A DNA stretch of 64,000 nucleotides from Bacteroidales bacterium. GTDB lineage: Bacteria; Bacteroidota; Bacteroidia; Bacteroidales; UBA932. The notes beneath the pieces were generated by a model. The model was not told where the DNA came from. It saw nothing but the letters and a program-made list of their open reading frames with translations, and did not search any database. The stretch is from NCBI GenBank assembly GCA_017501525.1, contig JAFVWT010000016.1, positions 1 through 64,000 on the forward strand. Direction: 5' to 3'. Shown here one piece after another: positions 1 to 7,883 of the stretch (within the stretch, counting starts at the first letter, position 1; each line of letters begins with the position of its first letter). The position numbers and the translations under genes were made by a program.

Positions 1-5
1 AAGAT

Positions 6-121
6 ATATGGTGGTTATAACGGTGTGGACCAACCTCTTCCCATTCCGAACAGAGAAGTTAAACGCACTTGTGCCGATGATACTGCCCTAACCCGGGTGG
101 GAAAGTAGGTAGCCGCCGCCC
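6..121 (+). rRNA. rrf: 5S ribosomal RNA
   Basis: The stretch contains the conserved 5S core CCATTCCGAACAGAGAAGTT, followed by the GCCGATGATACTGC helix and the GTGGGAAAGTAGGTAG 3' arm. Its length of about 115 nt fits bacterial 5S. The 5' and 3' ends pair to form helix I, so the termini are good to a few bases. Sitting at the window edge, it is presumably the last gene of an rRNA operon lying to the left. A hairpin with a T-run follows directly. Confidence 0.96.
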
Positions 122-1120
122 TTTATAAGCCTTCTGGAGTAATCTAGGAGGCTTTTTTTTTTGCACATATCTTTGCGCTTCAGGTTTGTGGTTATCTCGG
201 GAGGGGCTTATAAAGGGCGGCAATGCCGCTTTTGTCTATAACCCCTATGGTCCCCTTATCAAGGGGACGATTGGTCGCTTCGCTCCGAGTAGAGGTATAG
301 CCGAGTGGTCGGCTATCTTTATTATAGCCCTTCTGGAATTTTCCGGGAAGCTTTTTTTGTATTTATTCGCGAGATGGTTAAGATAGTGGTTATCTCGGAG
401 GGGGCTTATAAAGGGCTCATCCTTAAATGGACTTTTGTTACCGATTACGTCATGACCGGCTCCACCGGTCATCTCAATTCATTGGGGTGGTGTGATTGTA
501 ATATTTTCTCCTTGTTTTTTGCAATGTCGTTGATTGTTTTTGTGTCTGGTTGACGGGAGGGTGGTGGTTTTACCTATTGGGAGGTGGTTGGAACTGAGGG
601 TAGTGGCATTGGGCTTTTCGAAGGGTCGCGGCTTTGCCGCTTCCTTCTCTTCTTACAACCCCCAGACCCCCTTTTAAGGGGGCTTTGGTCGCTGCGCTCC
701 GAGTAGAGGTATAGCCGATGGGTCGGCTATCTTTATTATAAGCCTTCTGGAGTAATCTAGTAGGCTTTTTTTTTGTATATATTCGGAGGTCTTCAGGTTT
801 GTGGTTACCTCGGAAGGGGCTTATAAAGGGCTCATCCTTACACAGACTATAGTTACCGATTACGTCATGACCGGCTTGACCGGTCATCTCAATTCATTGA
901 GGTGGTTTGATTGTAATATCTTTCTCCTTGTTTTTATTTGGGTGGTTTTGTGTTCCTATGGTGGTGGTTGGCGGGAGGGTGGTGGTTTTACCTTTAGGGA
1001 GGTGGTTGGAATGGAGGGCGGTGGTATTGGGATTTTCGAAGGGTCGCGGTTTTGCCGCTTCCTTCTTTTCTAAAACCCCCAGACCCCCTTTGAAGGGGGC
1101 TTTGGTCGCTGCGCTCCTAT
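122..1120 (+). repeat. Tandemly duplicated rRNA-operon 3' flank, about 418-420 bp period
   Basis: No gene is supported here. The segments at about 267-700 and 687-1118 are two diverged copies offset by 418-420 bp. Each holds the terminator-like hairpin, a GGGCTTATAAAGGG block, a palindrome GTCATGACCGGCTTGACCGG or its variant, and a G-rich stretch ending in CCCCCAGACCCCC. The first about 95 bp of the unit (hairpin to TTATAAAGGG) occurs a third time directly after 5S (127-220). The short ORFs across the block are not conserved between copies, which argues against coding. Confidence 0.85.
127..162 (+). terminator. Terminator of the rRNA operon
   Basis: An AAGCCTTC / GGAGGCTT stem is followed by about ten T residues, the form of an intrinsic terminator immediately after 5S rRNA. 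Degenerate copies of the same hairpin recur at about 325-358 and 742-777 within the downstream tandem repeat. Confidence 0.85.
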
Positions 1121-1145
1121 GTTTTGGATTTGAAGTTTTGGGATG

Positions 1146-1168
1146 ATTTCTCTAAAAAAGAGAAGTTC
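1146..1168 (+). repeat. Left inverted repeat of invertible segment 1
   Basis: A 23-bp arm that is a perfect reverse complement of 1329-1351. Its core TCTCTAAAAAAGAGAA is itself nearly palindromic. It matches the arms at 50.9-51.1 kb at 18 of 20 aligned positions. Confidence 0.9.
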
Positions 1169-1328
1169 TCTCTTATGCAAAGATATTATTATTTTCCTTA
1201 TTTTAAATAAGTTACATCAACTTTTTTCTTGTAAGCATCAACGATTATGACCTTTGAGTTTAGAATTTTACTCAAACTAATCTTCATATATTAACGCACA
1301 TAATTGACCTTTAAGTACTTATAGTTAT

Positions 1329-1351
1329 GAACTTCTCTTTTTTAGAGAAAT
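1329..1351 (-). repeat. Right inverted repeat of invertible segment 1
   Basis: Perfect 23-bp reverse complement of 1146-1168. Identity stops at the next base on both the outer and the inner side, as expected for discrete recombination sites. Confidence 0.9.
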
Positions 1352-1717
1352 TCAAGTATTTGAGAGAAGCTATAAGATATATTGAGAGGAAAAGGGTTGA
1401 GAGATTGTGTAGTAAGTGTATCTTGTGGCTTTTGGGATTATTTTAGATTATAGTGCTTTAGTGAATAGAGAGTAAACAGTAAATCAAGTCGTTCTTTGGT
1501 GGTAGCTATGATGGATAAATAAATAATGTAAGGTTATTTTGATAGCTTATGATGAAATGGTTTCAATACTTTTCATAATTAATAGTGCTACCACTTAAGA
1601 ACGGTTTGTAAGATGGAACTTGGAGTTTGTGAATTTGTTTCTAACAGCAGAATTGTGTGACATTGTTTATTAAACATATTTAATTTAACCTTATTATTAA
1701 TTTAAAATCAATTATTT
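1352..1717 (+). other. Long leader of the 1240-aa lipoprotein gene, with an imperfect inverted repeat
   Basis: This 366-bp stretch between invertible segment 1 and the start codon holds no credible gene. It contains a second inverted repeat: arms 1490-1506 and 1587-1603, 15 of 17 positions complementary, 80 bp apart. If transcription starts inside the segment in the ON orientation, the leader would be about 390 nt and could fold on this repeat. A second, smaller invertible element is an alternative reading. Confidence 0.5.
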
Positions 1718-4700
1718 ATGAGAAAGTATTTTCTTTCATTTGTAGCATTGGCAGCAGGGCTGTTTGCTACTTCGTGTCAGGAAAGTATCGTTGAGCCTCA
1801 AGTGGCAGGCCCTACAACTTTCACTGTACAACTTCCCGACGCTATGGGAACTAAAGCTGAGATAGGCAGTGCGAACACTGTTAACCAATTGTTTGTATCC
1901 GTTTATGCTCCTGGTTGTTCATCTGAGCCATTGTCGAGTGCAGTTGTTGAAAAAACAGAAGGTGATGGAACTTTTACAGTTCAGTTCAATCTTATTCAAG
2001 ATCAAACCTATGATTTGATTTTCTGGGCTCAAACAACTGATGCATATGTAGATAAATCATTAAATGAGAATGCTCGATACGACTTGAGAAAGATTGATAT
2101 TTCTGAGAGATTTTACAGCAGTGAAAATGGTGCTGCATTCTATGCTTACCAAACTTATGTAATTGATGGTCAACCCAAGGAAGCTACATTGAGACGTCCT
2201 TTTGCACAATTGAATATCGGTACTACAGTTGAAAGTCTTAAGACAGATGCTGATTCAGATATTATATTGGAAGGTGCAAAAATTGAGGTTAAAAATGTCG
2301 CTTCATCATTCAATACTGTTACAGGTTTTGGCGAAGGTGATGGTACTACTATTTATGGTCAACCATTAAATTTTGTGAAAGTTGTAGGTGAAGATATTCA
2401 AGTTAATAGCAATCAAAAATATGCCAAATTGGAAGTTGGAGGAAAGTCATATGTTTATGTTACAATGGATTATCTTCCTATTATTTCCTCAGAAACAGTT
2501 CCTAAGGATCTAGTAGAAATTAAACTTATAATTGATACTGATCAACCAACTGCTATTGAACATACTTTCTCTAGCGTTCCTGTCCAAAGAAACTACAGAA
2601 CCAACATCGTAGGAAACTTGATTTCTTCTACCACAGATTTCATCGTTGAAGTTAATGATGATTGGGCAGGTGCAGATAATAATATTGTGAAAACAGAGGT
2701 CAGCAATGCTACTGAATTGCAAGCTGCGATTGAAAACACAGTTGGTGGCGAAATCGTTTTGACAGATGATATCGTACTTACACAAACATTGGAATTTGGA
2801 AGCGCATCTACAAAATCAGGAGCCACAGCAGAAACTGAGTTTATTCTTGACCTTAATGGTAAAACTATAGATGCTCCTTTGGCAGAGAACAGTGAAACAA
2901 ATCATATTTATGCTCTTGAAAACAACAGCAAGCTAACCATTAAAGGAAACGGTACAATCAATGCTCGTGGTATTTTCAATTATGGTGGTCTTACATTGGA
3001 AAATGGTACAATTAATGCTATTGATGGCAATGGAGGTTATGCTATAAGAAACTATCCTGGTTCGACATTTACAATGAATGGAGGAACCATCGCTACTACA
3101 TTGGAAGATGATAATAAAGTAGATAAAGGAGGTTACGATGCGACAACTTTACGCGTAGATGAAGGAGCTTCAGCAGTAATCAATGGTGGAACTATCAACA
3201 ATATTTGTGACTATACATATGCTTTGGATAATTATGGTGAAGTAATAATCAATGCTGGAACCTTTACATCTGTTCACTCAACTGTTTCAAGTTATGGTAA
3301 TCTTACTATTAATGGTGGTTCATTTACATGTAACGGTATTGAAAAAATCACAGCTCATGCTCTTGTTGCGTGGGATGGTTCTGAAACAACTATCAACGGA
3401 GGATCATTTGATGGTAAAGATAACTATAATGGCTTTAATGTAGATGCAGCTGCAGGATCATCTGTTATTATAAAAGGAGGCGAATTCTTACCTGTACATA
3501 GCGGTTCACTTTACGGTGAAGGTGAAATTACTGTTTCAGGTGGAACATTCTTTGATGATCCATCGGAAAGATTAGCAGAAGGTTATGCCTCTGTACAAAA
3601 CGAAGATGGTACTTGGGGAGTTTGTGAAGCTAAAGTTGTAATTGGAGAGAAGGGCTACTCATCACTTCAGGCGGCAATTGACGCTGTTAAAGAAGGTGAA
3701 ACCATTACTTTGCTTGATGATATTACGATTACTGAACCAGCATATGGACAGAATGCTTTAAATTATACAAAAGGTGTTAATTGTGTAATTGATTTAAATG
3801 AGAAGACATTGTCAGCGAATACAGGTAATTCAGTATTTCGCTTCAATACTTCTCAAATTGAGTTTGATAAAGATGTAATTGTTACATTGAAAAATGGAAC
3901 AGTAATTTCAGGAAAAGATACTTGGTGTGCTTTAATGGCTGCAGGAAAAAGTGAAACTGCCAAAGCAATCTTCAATCTAGAAGATCTTATCGTCAATGGT
4001 TCAAAGGCAGGTGACTTATTAGTGAAAGCATGGGACAATTCTCTAATAAATGCAAAGAAAGTCACTATTAATGCTATAAATTGTGCGGGTGGTTTTTATG
4101 CAGTAGGAGGCGAAATGGTTCTTGATAATTGTCGTGTAAATCAAGAAGGTTTACATACTGCACCTTATTTAAGTATGGCTATAGCTGTTTCTAATGGAGG
4201 TAAGATAACAGTGAATAGTGGAAATTATATTGCTGAGCCTACTTCTTCCTCAGAAGGAAATAATCAGGGTACTACACATGGTAGCTGGTGTGCAGGTGTT
4301 ATGAACTCAGGAGGTACTTTAATTATTAATGGAGGTACATTCAATAATGGAAACTATGGTGATGATAACTTGGCAAATGCAGCCAGAGGCTTGATTTTTG
4401 GTGATACAAAATCTGAGATTATAATCTATGATGGTGTCTTTAATGCGCTTAAAACAATTGTGGATTACCAGAATAATCTAGGAGTTCAACCCAATCCTAA
4501 TATAGTTATATATGGTGGAGATTTCTCAGCGAATCCTTCAGTCGTGACATCTTATGGTGGAGTTGTATTTGCTGAGGGAAAGGTACCTGTTGAAGGAGAA
4601 AATGGCCGTTGGACAGTTGAGGAGGTTTGTGATGCGGTGATTGGTAATCAAAGATATGCAACATTACAAGAAGCCTTTAATAATGTTAGTGATGGTGAAA

Positions 4701-5440
4701 CAATAGTTTTGCAACGTGATATCACTCTTTCAGAAACTGCAAATCTTGCTGAAGGTAAAACTGCAGTTCTTGACCTTAATGGTAAAACTCTTGGAGCTGC
4801 TGATATGAATGTTATTAAAAATGATGGCGGCAACTTGACAATCAAGAATGGTACTGTTACTCGTACAGGTGAAGTTGTGGGATATTCGGTTAACAACGCT
4901 TCCGGTGAAATCGTTATTGAAAATGCAACAATTCAGCGTGGACTTTATACTAGCGGAAGCAAGATGACAGCGACAAATGCTAATATCAGTCACGAACAGT
5001 CTTCTAGGCACGCTATTTATGCTTGGAATTGTGAGGTTACCATCAATAGTGGTACATTCCATAACAATAATGCCGGAAACGCAACGTTGTTTGCTGATGG
5101 TTCATCAGTAGTTACTATCAAGGGTGGCACTTTCAGCATCGCTGATGGACGCTCTTCACTAGGATGGACATCTCCAATGATTGATCAAAAAGGAAATGTT
5201 CAGATAGTGGTTGAAGGTGGACTTTTTAATGGTGGTTTCCGAACCAATTCTGCTAATACACAACTTACTATTAAAGGTGGTGAATTCAATACAAATAATG
5301 AAAGTAACTTTGTCGACTATAGTGGAACAAGGGTCGTTATGGGAGGCAAATTTACTGATGCCGGAGCTCAGAATTGGGCTAAAAAGTATATTGCAGATGA
5401 CTACGAAATGAATGAATTCGGCGAAGTTGTAATGAAATAG
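1718..5440 (+). CDS. Modular surface lipoprotein: fimbrillin-like domain plus three beta-helix modules
   Basis: A lipoprotein signal ends LFATSC with Cys20 as the likely lipidated residue. Residues about 30-315 form a fimbrillin-like (DUF6562-type) domain with the landmarks RPFAQLNIG and PVQRNYRTNIVG. Three repeated modules follow, starting near residues 323, 635 and 970. Each opens with a segment of the form LQxAIxxxxxGExIxLxxDI and continues into strand-rich N/G repeats such as INGGTF, typical of right-handed beta-helices. The same N-terminal domain occurs in the proteins at 51207 and 53664. Function is inferred: a surface-exposed adhesin or ligand-binding protein. Expression is probably controlled by the invertible segment upstream. 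A terminator follows. Confidence 0.85.
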   Translation: MRKYFLSFVALAAGLFATSCQESIVEPQVAGPTTFTVQLPDAMGTKAEIGSANTVNQLFVSVYAPGCSSEPLSSAVVEKTEGDGTFTVQFNLIQDQTYDLIFWAQTTDAYVDKSLNENARYDLRKIDISERFYSSENGAAFYAYQTYVIDGQPKEATLRRPFAQLNIGTTVESLKTDADSDIILEGAKIEVKNVASSFNTVTGFGEGDGTTIYGQPLNFVKVVGEDIQVNSNQKYAKLEVGGKSYVYVTMDYLPIISSETVPKDLVEIKLIIDTDQPTAIEHTFSSVPVQRNYRTNIVGNLISSTTDFIVEVNDDWAGADNNIVKTEVSNATELQAAIENTVGGEIVLTDDIVLTQTLEFGSASTKSGATAETEFILDLNGKTIDAPLAENSETNHIYALENNSKLTIKGNGTINARGIFNYGGLTLENGTINAIDGNGGYAIRNYPGSTFTMNGGTIATTLEDDNKVDKGGYDATTLRVDEGASAVINGGTINNICDYTYALDNYGEVIINAGTFTSVHSTVSSYGNLTINGGSFTCNGIEKITAHALVAWDGSETTINGGSFDGKDNYNGFNVDAAAGSSVIIKGGEFLPVHSGSLYGEGEITVSGGTFFDDPSERLAEGYASVQNEDGTWGVCEAKVVIGEKGYSSLQAAIDAVKEGETITLLDDITITEPAYGQNALNYTKGVNCVIDLNEKTLSANTGNSVFRFNTSQIEFDKDVIVTLKNGTVISGKDTWCALMAAGKSETAKAIFNLEDLIVNGSKAGDLLVKAWDNSLINAKKVTINAINCAGGFYAVGGEMVLDNCRVNQEGLHTAPYLSMAIAVSNGGKITVNSGNYIAEPTSSSEGNNQGTTHGSWCAGVMNSGGTLIINGGTFNNGNYGDDNLANAARGLIFGDTKSEIIIYDGVFNALKTIVDYQNNLGVQPNPNIVIYGGDFSANPSVVTSYGGVVFAEGKVPVEGENGRWTVEEVCDAVIGNQRYATLQEAFNNVSDGETIVLQRDITLSETANLAEGKTAVLDLNGKTLGAADMNVIKNDGGNLTIKNGTVTRTGEVVGYSVNNASGEIVIENATIQRGLYTSGSKMTATNANISHEQSSRHAIYAWNCEVTINSGTFHNNNAGNATLFADGSSVVTIKGGTFSIADGRSSLGWTSPMIDQKGNVQIVVEGGLFNGGFRTNSANTQLTIKGGEFNTNNESNFVDYSGTRVVMGGKFTDAGAQNWAKKYIADDYEMNEFGEVVMK

Positions 5441-5516
5441 AATTAGGCTTTCGGAATGTGCTCAATTAATTGTCTTAAGAGCAAATAGAAGCACTATACT
5501 ATAGTAAAAAATCAGG

Positions 5517-5552
5517 ACTGCACTCTTCTCGCCGAAGGGTGCAGTTTTTTTA
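5517..5552 (+). terminator. Terminator of the 1240-aa lipoprotein gene
   Basis: A stem ACTGCAC...GTGCAGT with a CTTC/GAAG extension is followed by a run of seven T residues, 77 bp after the stop codon. Confidence 0.85.
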
Positions 5553-5572
5553 TAGTTTGTAGTTAGCAATAC

Positions 5573-5608
5573 TGTAAGCCTCCGAAGAAATGTAAGCCTC
5601 CGATGAAA
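5573..5608 (+). repeat. Two-copy 18-bp tandem repeat
   Basis: TGTAAGCCTCCGAWGAAA occurs twice head to tail, with one difference between copies, in the gene-free stretch after the lipoprotein terminator. Confidence 0.7.
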
Positions 5609-6707
5609 TGCATTATCCGTATGTATTTGGGTGTATACATCAGCAGGAGTAGAAACGCTACTAATAGCTGCACCGAGTTAAACCCTAAGCAATCCTCAGG
5701 TGTCGTGCGGTTTAATGAAACTGCTTGATATTCAGGGCTTCCATACCTGAAAATAGCCGTATAAGGCACAAATCTCTGTGTATTTTTGATGATAACACTC
5801 TGATCAGATTTCAAAACAACTCATTCTTGACTGCTACTCTTCGATTCTGAAAACCTTGCCACCCTCGGCAATTAGAGGGAGGGACCCGCAACGAAGTTGT
5901 GGGAGGGATGAAGCGAAGCGTAAGTTTGAAGAATCAAAGAGTTGGAAGAGGAATGAAACTCTGCTTGTCTCGTTGAGCAAAATTTTGCTCATTTTTTTTG
6001 CTCAACGGAACAGAATTAATTGTTTTTTAAGTGTTTGACGTATCGTTGAGCAATAAAACAGCCATATTTTTGATTAACGATGTGGTATCACAAGAATGGT
6101 ATCTATATTTAACGCATTATAGCTGAGATTCCCGGTCAAGCGGGTATGACAACACAAACCTAATATCGCAGACAGAACCTACCAGGGAACGAAACCGATA
6201 ATCCATTCCCTGGTACCGCATAAATGACGTCATTTCATAACGATATTCAACCCACCAGGGAATGAATCGTAAGAAACATTCCCTAGTAGCATCGGCACAT
6301 AAAACCAGATACCCGGTCAAGCCGGGTATGACACCAAAACGCAAGCCGGCTATGACAACATCATACTCGACCACATATAAACGCTTTTCCGTGCCCGAAA
6401 CAATTTCAAGCCACCCGGAATTGCGTGCGAACGTTTAAGCGCAGCGTTTAGTGAGCACCAATTCCGAGTGGCGTCCCTAATGATTGACGCTAATAATTGT
6501 TCAGTTGAGCAATAAACAGGCATTTTTTTGTTCAACGATGTAGTATCATAAGAATGCTATCTCTATTTGATTCATAATAACATAGATACCCGGTCAAGCT
6601 GGGTATGACTTCTAAATTGGTACGACTTAAGCGAAGCGTTTAGTGAGCACCAATTCCGAGTGGTGTTCCCAATAGCCTTCGCGAACTACAGAAAGTGACA
6701 ATTCTAA
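5609..6707. repeat. Gene-free stretch rich in hairpins and direct repeats
   Basis: No credible gene lies here. Visible structures are hairpins at 6180-6215 (ACCAGGGAA/TTCCCTGGT), 6254-6287, 6310-6328 (TACCCGG/CCGGGTA) and 6411-6471 (CCACCCGGAATTG/CAATTCCGAGTGG). An approximately 107-bp direct repeat, 6043-6149 and 6503-6610, ends in a CCCGGTCAAG-CGGGTATGAC palindrome. A block GCGTTTAGTGAGCACCAATTCC is repeated at 6445-6466 and 6639-6660. The stretch looks like accreted repeats around a decayed mobile gene. Confidence 0.7.
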
Positions 6708-6797
6708 ATGGCGTCCAAATTGAAGGCTATGGGTGTCGGTATTGATGTGATTATTGAATCTTCCGGTCTGACACGAGAGGAAATCGAGAAGCTCTAA
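6708..6797 (+). pseudogene. C-terminal remnant of an Rpn-family (PD-(D/E)XK) transposase/nuclease
   Basis: The last 29 codons read KLKAMGVGIDVIIESSGL followed by TREEIEKL and a stop. This matches the C-terminal helical motif of Rpn/PD-(D/E)XK-type putative transposases, which typically end in a motif like KMGxxIexIxexTGLSxEEIekL. The catalytic nuclease domain is absent, and upstream sequence is repeats with stops in all frames. It is therefore a decayed remnant. An intact terminator hairpin follows at 6850. Confidence 0.7.
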
Positions 6798-6849
6798 CTC
6801 TCTTATATATATTTTTATTTGATTACATTTGTCATCTGAGATGATGAAT

Positions 6850-6892
6850 AAGCCCTATTGTCTTTAAATGGTGGACAATAGGGCTTTCTTTA
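6850..6892 (+). terminator. Terminator after the transposase remnant
   Basis: A 13-bp perfect stem AAGCCCTATTGTC/GACAATAGGGCTT is followed by TTCTTT. It lies between the decayed transposase (plus) and marC (minus) and could act in both directions, although the T-run favours the plus strand. Confidence 0.75.
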
Positions 6893-6918
6893 TAGTGTGG
6901 TTGTTGTAATTTCAGAAT

Positions 6919-7500
6919 CTAAAACAAACTGGTAATATTCGCAGTAAACAACTTAACCGCAATCGCAAGAAGAATAATACCAAAGAACTTACGAAGGATA
7001 TAAACACCACCTTTGCCAAGAATCTTCTCCACAATTGACAAATTTCTCAAAACCACATACACAATCAGCATATTAATAAGAATAGCCAAAATAATATTCT
7101 CAACAGCATACTCTGCCCTAAGTGTAAGGACTGTGGTAAGTGAACCTGTTCCTGCAATAAGTGGAAATACAATAGGTACGATAGTGGCTGTTCCTCCCGG
7201 TCCCTGATATTTGAATATCTCAATATCGAGAATCATCTCTCCTGCAAGGATGAAGAATACAAATGAACCTGCAACTGCGAAGGCATTGATACTTACTCCG
7301 AAGAGTGAAAGGATTGCTTCTCCCAGGAATAAAAATACTATAAAAATAAGGGTAGAAATTATTGACGCTTTGCCTGATTCTATTTTTTGGCCTTTGTCTT
7401 TTAGGCTGATAATCACTGGAATAGAGCCGGTTATGTCTATTACCGCAAATAGAACCATAAATGCGCTCAGAATCTCTTTGTAACAAAAATTTAGTTCCAT
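6919..7500 (-). CDS. MarC family integral membrane protein
   Basis: A 193-aa protein with about six hydrophobic segments throughout. The opening half contains DITGSIPVI, and a central conserved loop contains GPGGTATIVPIVFPLIAGTGS; both are hallmarks of the MarC/UPF0056 family. The length fits the family norm of about 190-210 aa. The family sits in the inner membrane; its transport substrate is unknown, and the old multiple-antibiotic-resistance name is not a demonstrated function. It is monocistronic and diverges from the histone-like gene at 7616. A minus-strand TATTTTTG at 7538-7531 is a plausible -7 box. Confidence 0.9.
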   Translation of the reverse strand: MELNFCYKEILSAFMVLFAVIDITGSIPVIISLKDKGQKIESGKASIISTLIFIVFLFLGEAILSLFGVSINAFAVAGSFVFFILAGEMILDIEIFKYQGPGGTATIVPIVFPLIAGTGSLTTVLTLRAEYAVENIILAILINMLIVYVVLRNLSIVEKILGKGGVYILRKFFGIILLAIAVKLFTANITSLF

Positions 7501-7556
7501 TTTAAAGTTATATTTATGAATTTACGGGGACAAAAATATAAAAATTCGCCCAAAGT

Positions 7557-7588
7557 TTTGATTTTAATGAAGAATTTTACTACTTTTA
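7557..7588 (+). promoter_or_regulatory. Promoter of the histone H1-like gene
   Basis: TTTG at 7557-7560 and TACTTTTA at 7581-7588 are separated by 20 bp. This matches the Bacteroidota TTTG / TAnnTTTG arrangement except for the last base of the -7 box. The start codon is 27 bp downstream. Confidence 0.65.
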
Positions 7589-7615
7589 CCAAAAATCCAA
7601 TATTTTATACAACGT

Positions 7616-7789
7616 ATGAAAGAATTAATTGAAAAAATCAATGTAGAAATTGAAGCATTCCAAGTTAATGCAGGAGCTCAATTGGAAAAAGGAAACAAAG
7701 CTGCCGGAACACGTGCAAGAAAGTCAGCTTTGGAACTAAGCAAATTATTGAAGGAATTCAGAAAAGCATCTGTTGAGTTCTCTAAATAA
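7616..7789 (+). CDS. Histone H1-like DNA-associated protein, 57 aa
   Basis: A short ORF begins MKELIEKINVEIEAFQ and continues with KGNKAAGTRARKSALELSKL. It ends FRKASVEFSK. This pattern (acidic amphipathic N-terminus, GxRARK core, LxKLxKEFRK) is the small histone H1-like (Hc1-type) protein widespread in Bacteroidota. The family is thought to act as an abundant nucleoid-associated protein. It has its own promoter at 7557-7588 and a terminator directly after. Its high confidence rests on the conserved core and clean flanking signals. Confidence 0.88.
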   Translation: MKELIEKINVEIEAFQVNAGAQLEKGNKAAGTRARKSALELSKLLKEFRKASVEFSK

Positions 7790-7804
7790 TTCATAGACTC
7801 TACA

Positions 7805-7843
7805 AGGGGGGTAAGTGCTAAATGTTGCTTGCCCTCTTTTTTT
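7805..7843 (+). terminator. Terminator of the histone H1-like gene
   Basis: A G-rich arm GGGGTAAG pairs with CTTGCCCTC, followed by a seven-T run, 15 bp after the stop codon. Confidence 0.7.
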
Positions 7844-7883
7844 GTTCTTTTGTCCCAAATTTTACGAAACTTGCAATTTTAGA

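Larger units (their letters stand above)
1146..1351. promoter_or_regulatory. Putative invertible DNA segment 1 (apparently OFF)
   Basis: A 206-bp segment bounded by perfect 23-bp inverted repeats lies upstream of the 1240-aa surface lipoprotein gene at 1718. The best Bacteroidota -7 box inside it, TATCTTTG, is on the minus strand at 1185-1178 and points away from that gene. Inversion would place it at 1312-1319 pointing rightwards. No good -33 TTTG is seen 19-21 bp upstream of that box, and a weak rightward GACCTTTG exists, so the OFF call is tentative. The architecture mirrors the segment at 50927-51136. No recombinase gene is in the window. Confidence 0.75.

Noticed and set aside
168..175. 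TATCTTTG -7-like box after the 5S terminator
   Set aside because: Not conserved in the other two copies of the same repeat block and no gene follows; probably chance.
186..1146. Several short ORFs across the rRNA-flank repeats
   Set aside because: Frames and residues are not preserved between the 419-bp copies, and they overlap terminator hairpins.
5563..5814. Minus-strand 83-codon ORF after the lipoprotein terminator
   Set aside because: Contains the 18-bp tandem repeat, has no recognised motif or promoter, and lies in a repeat field.
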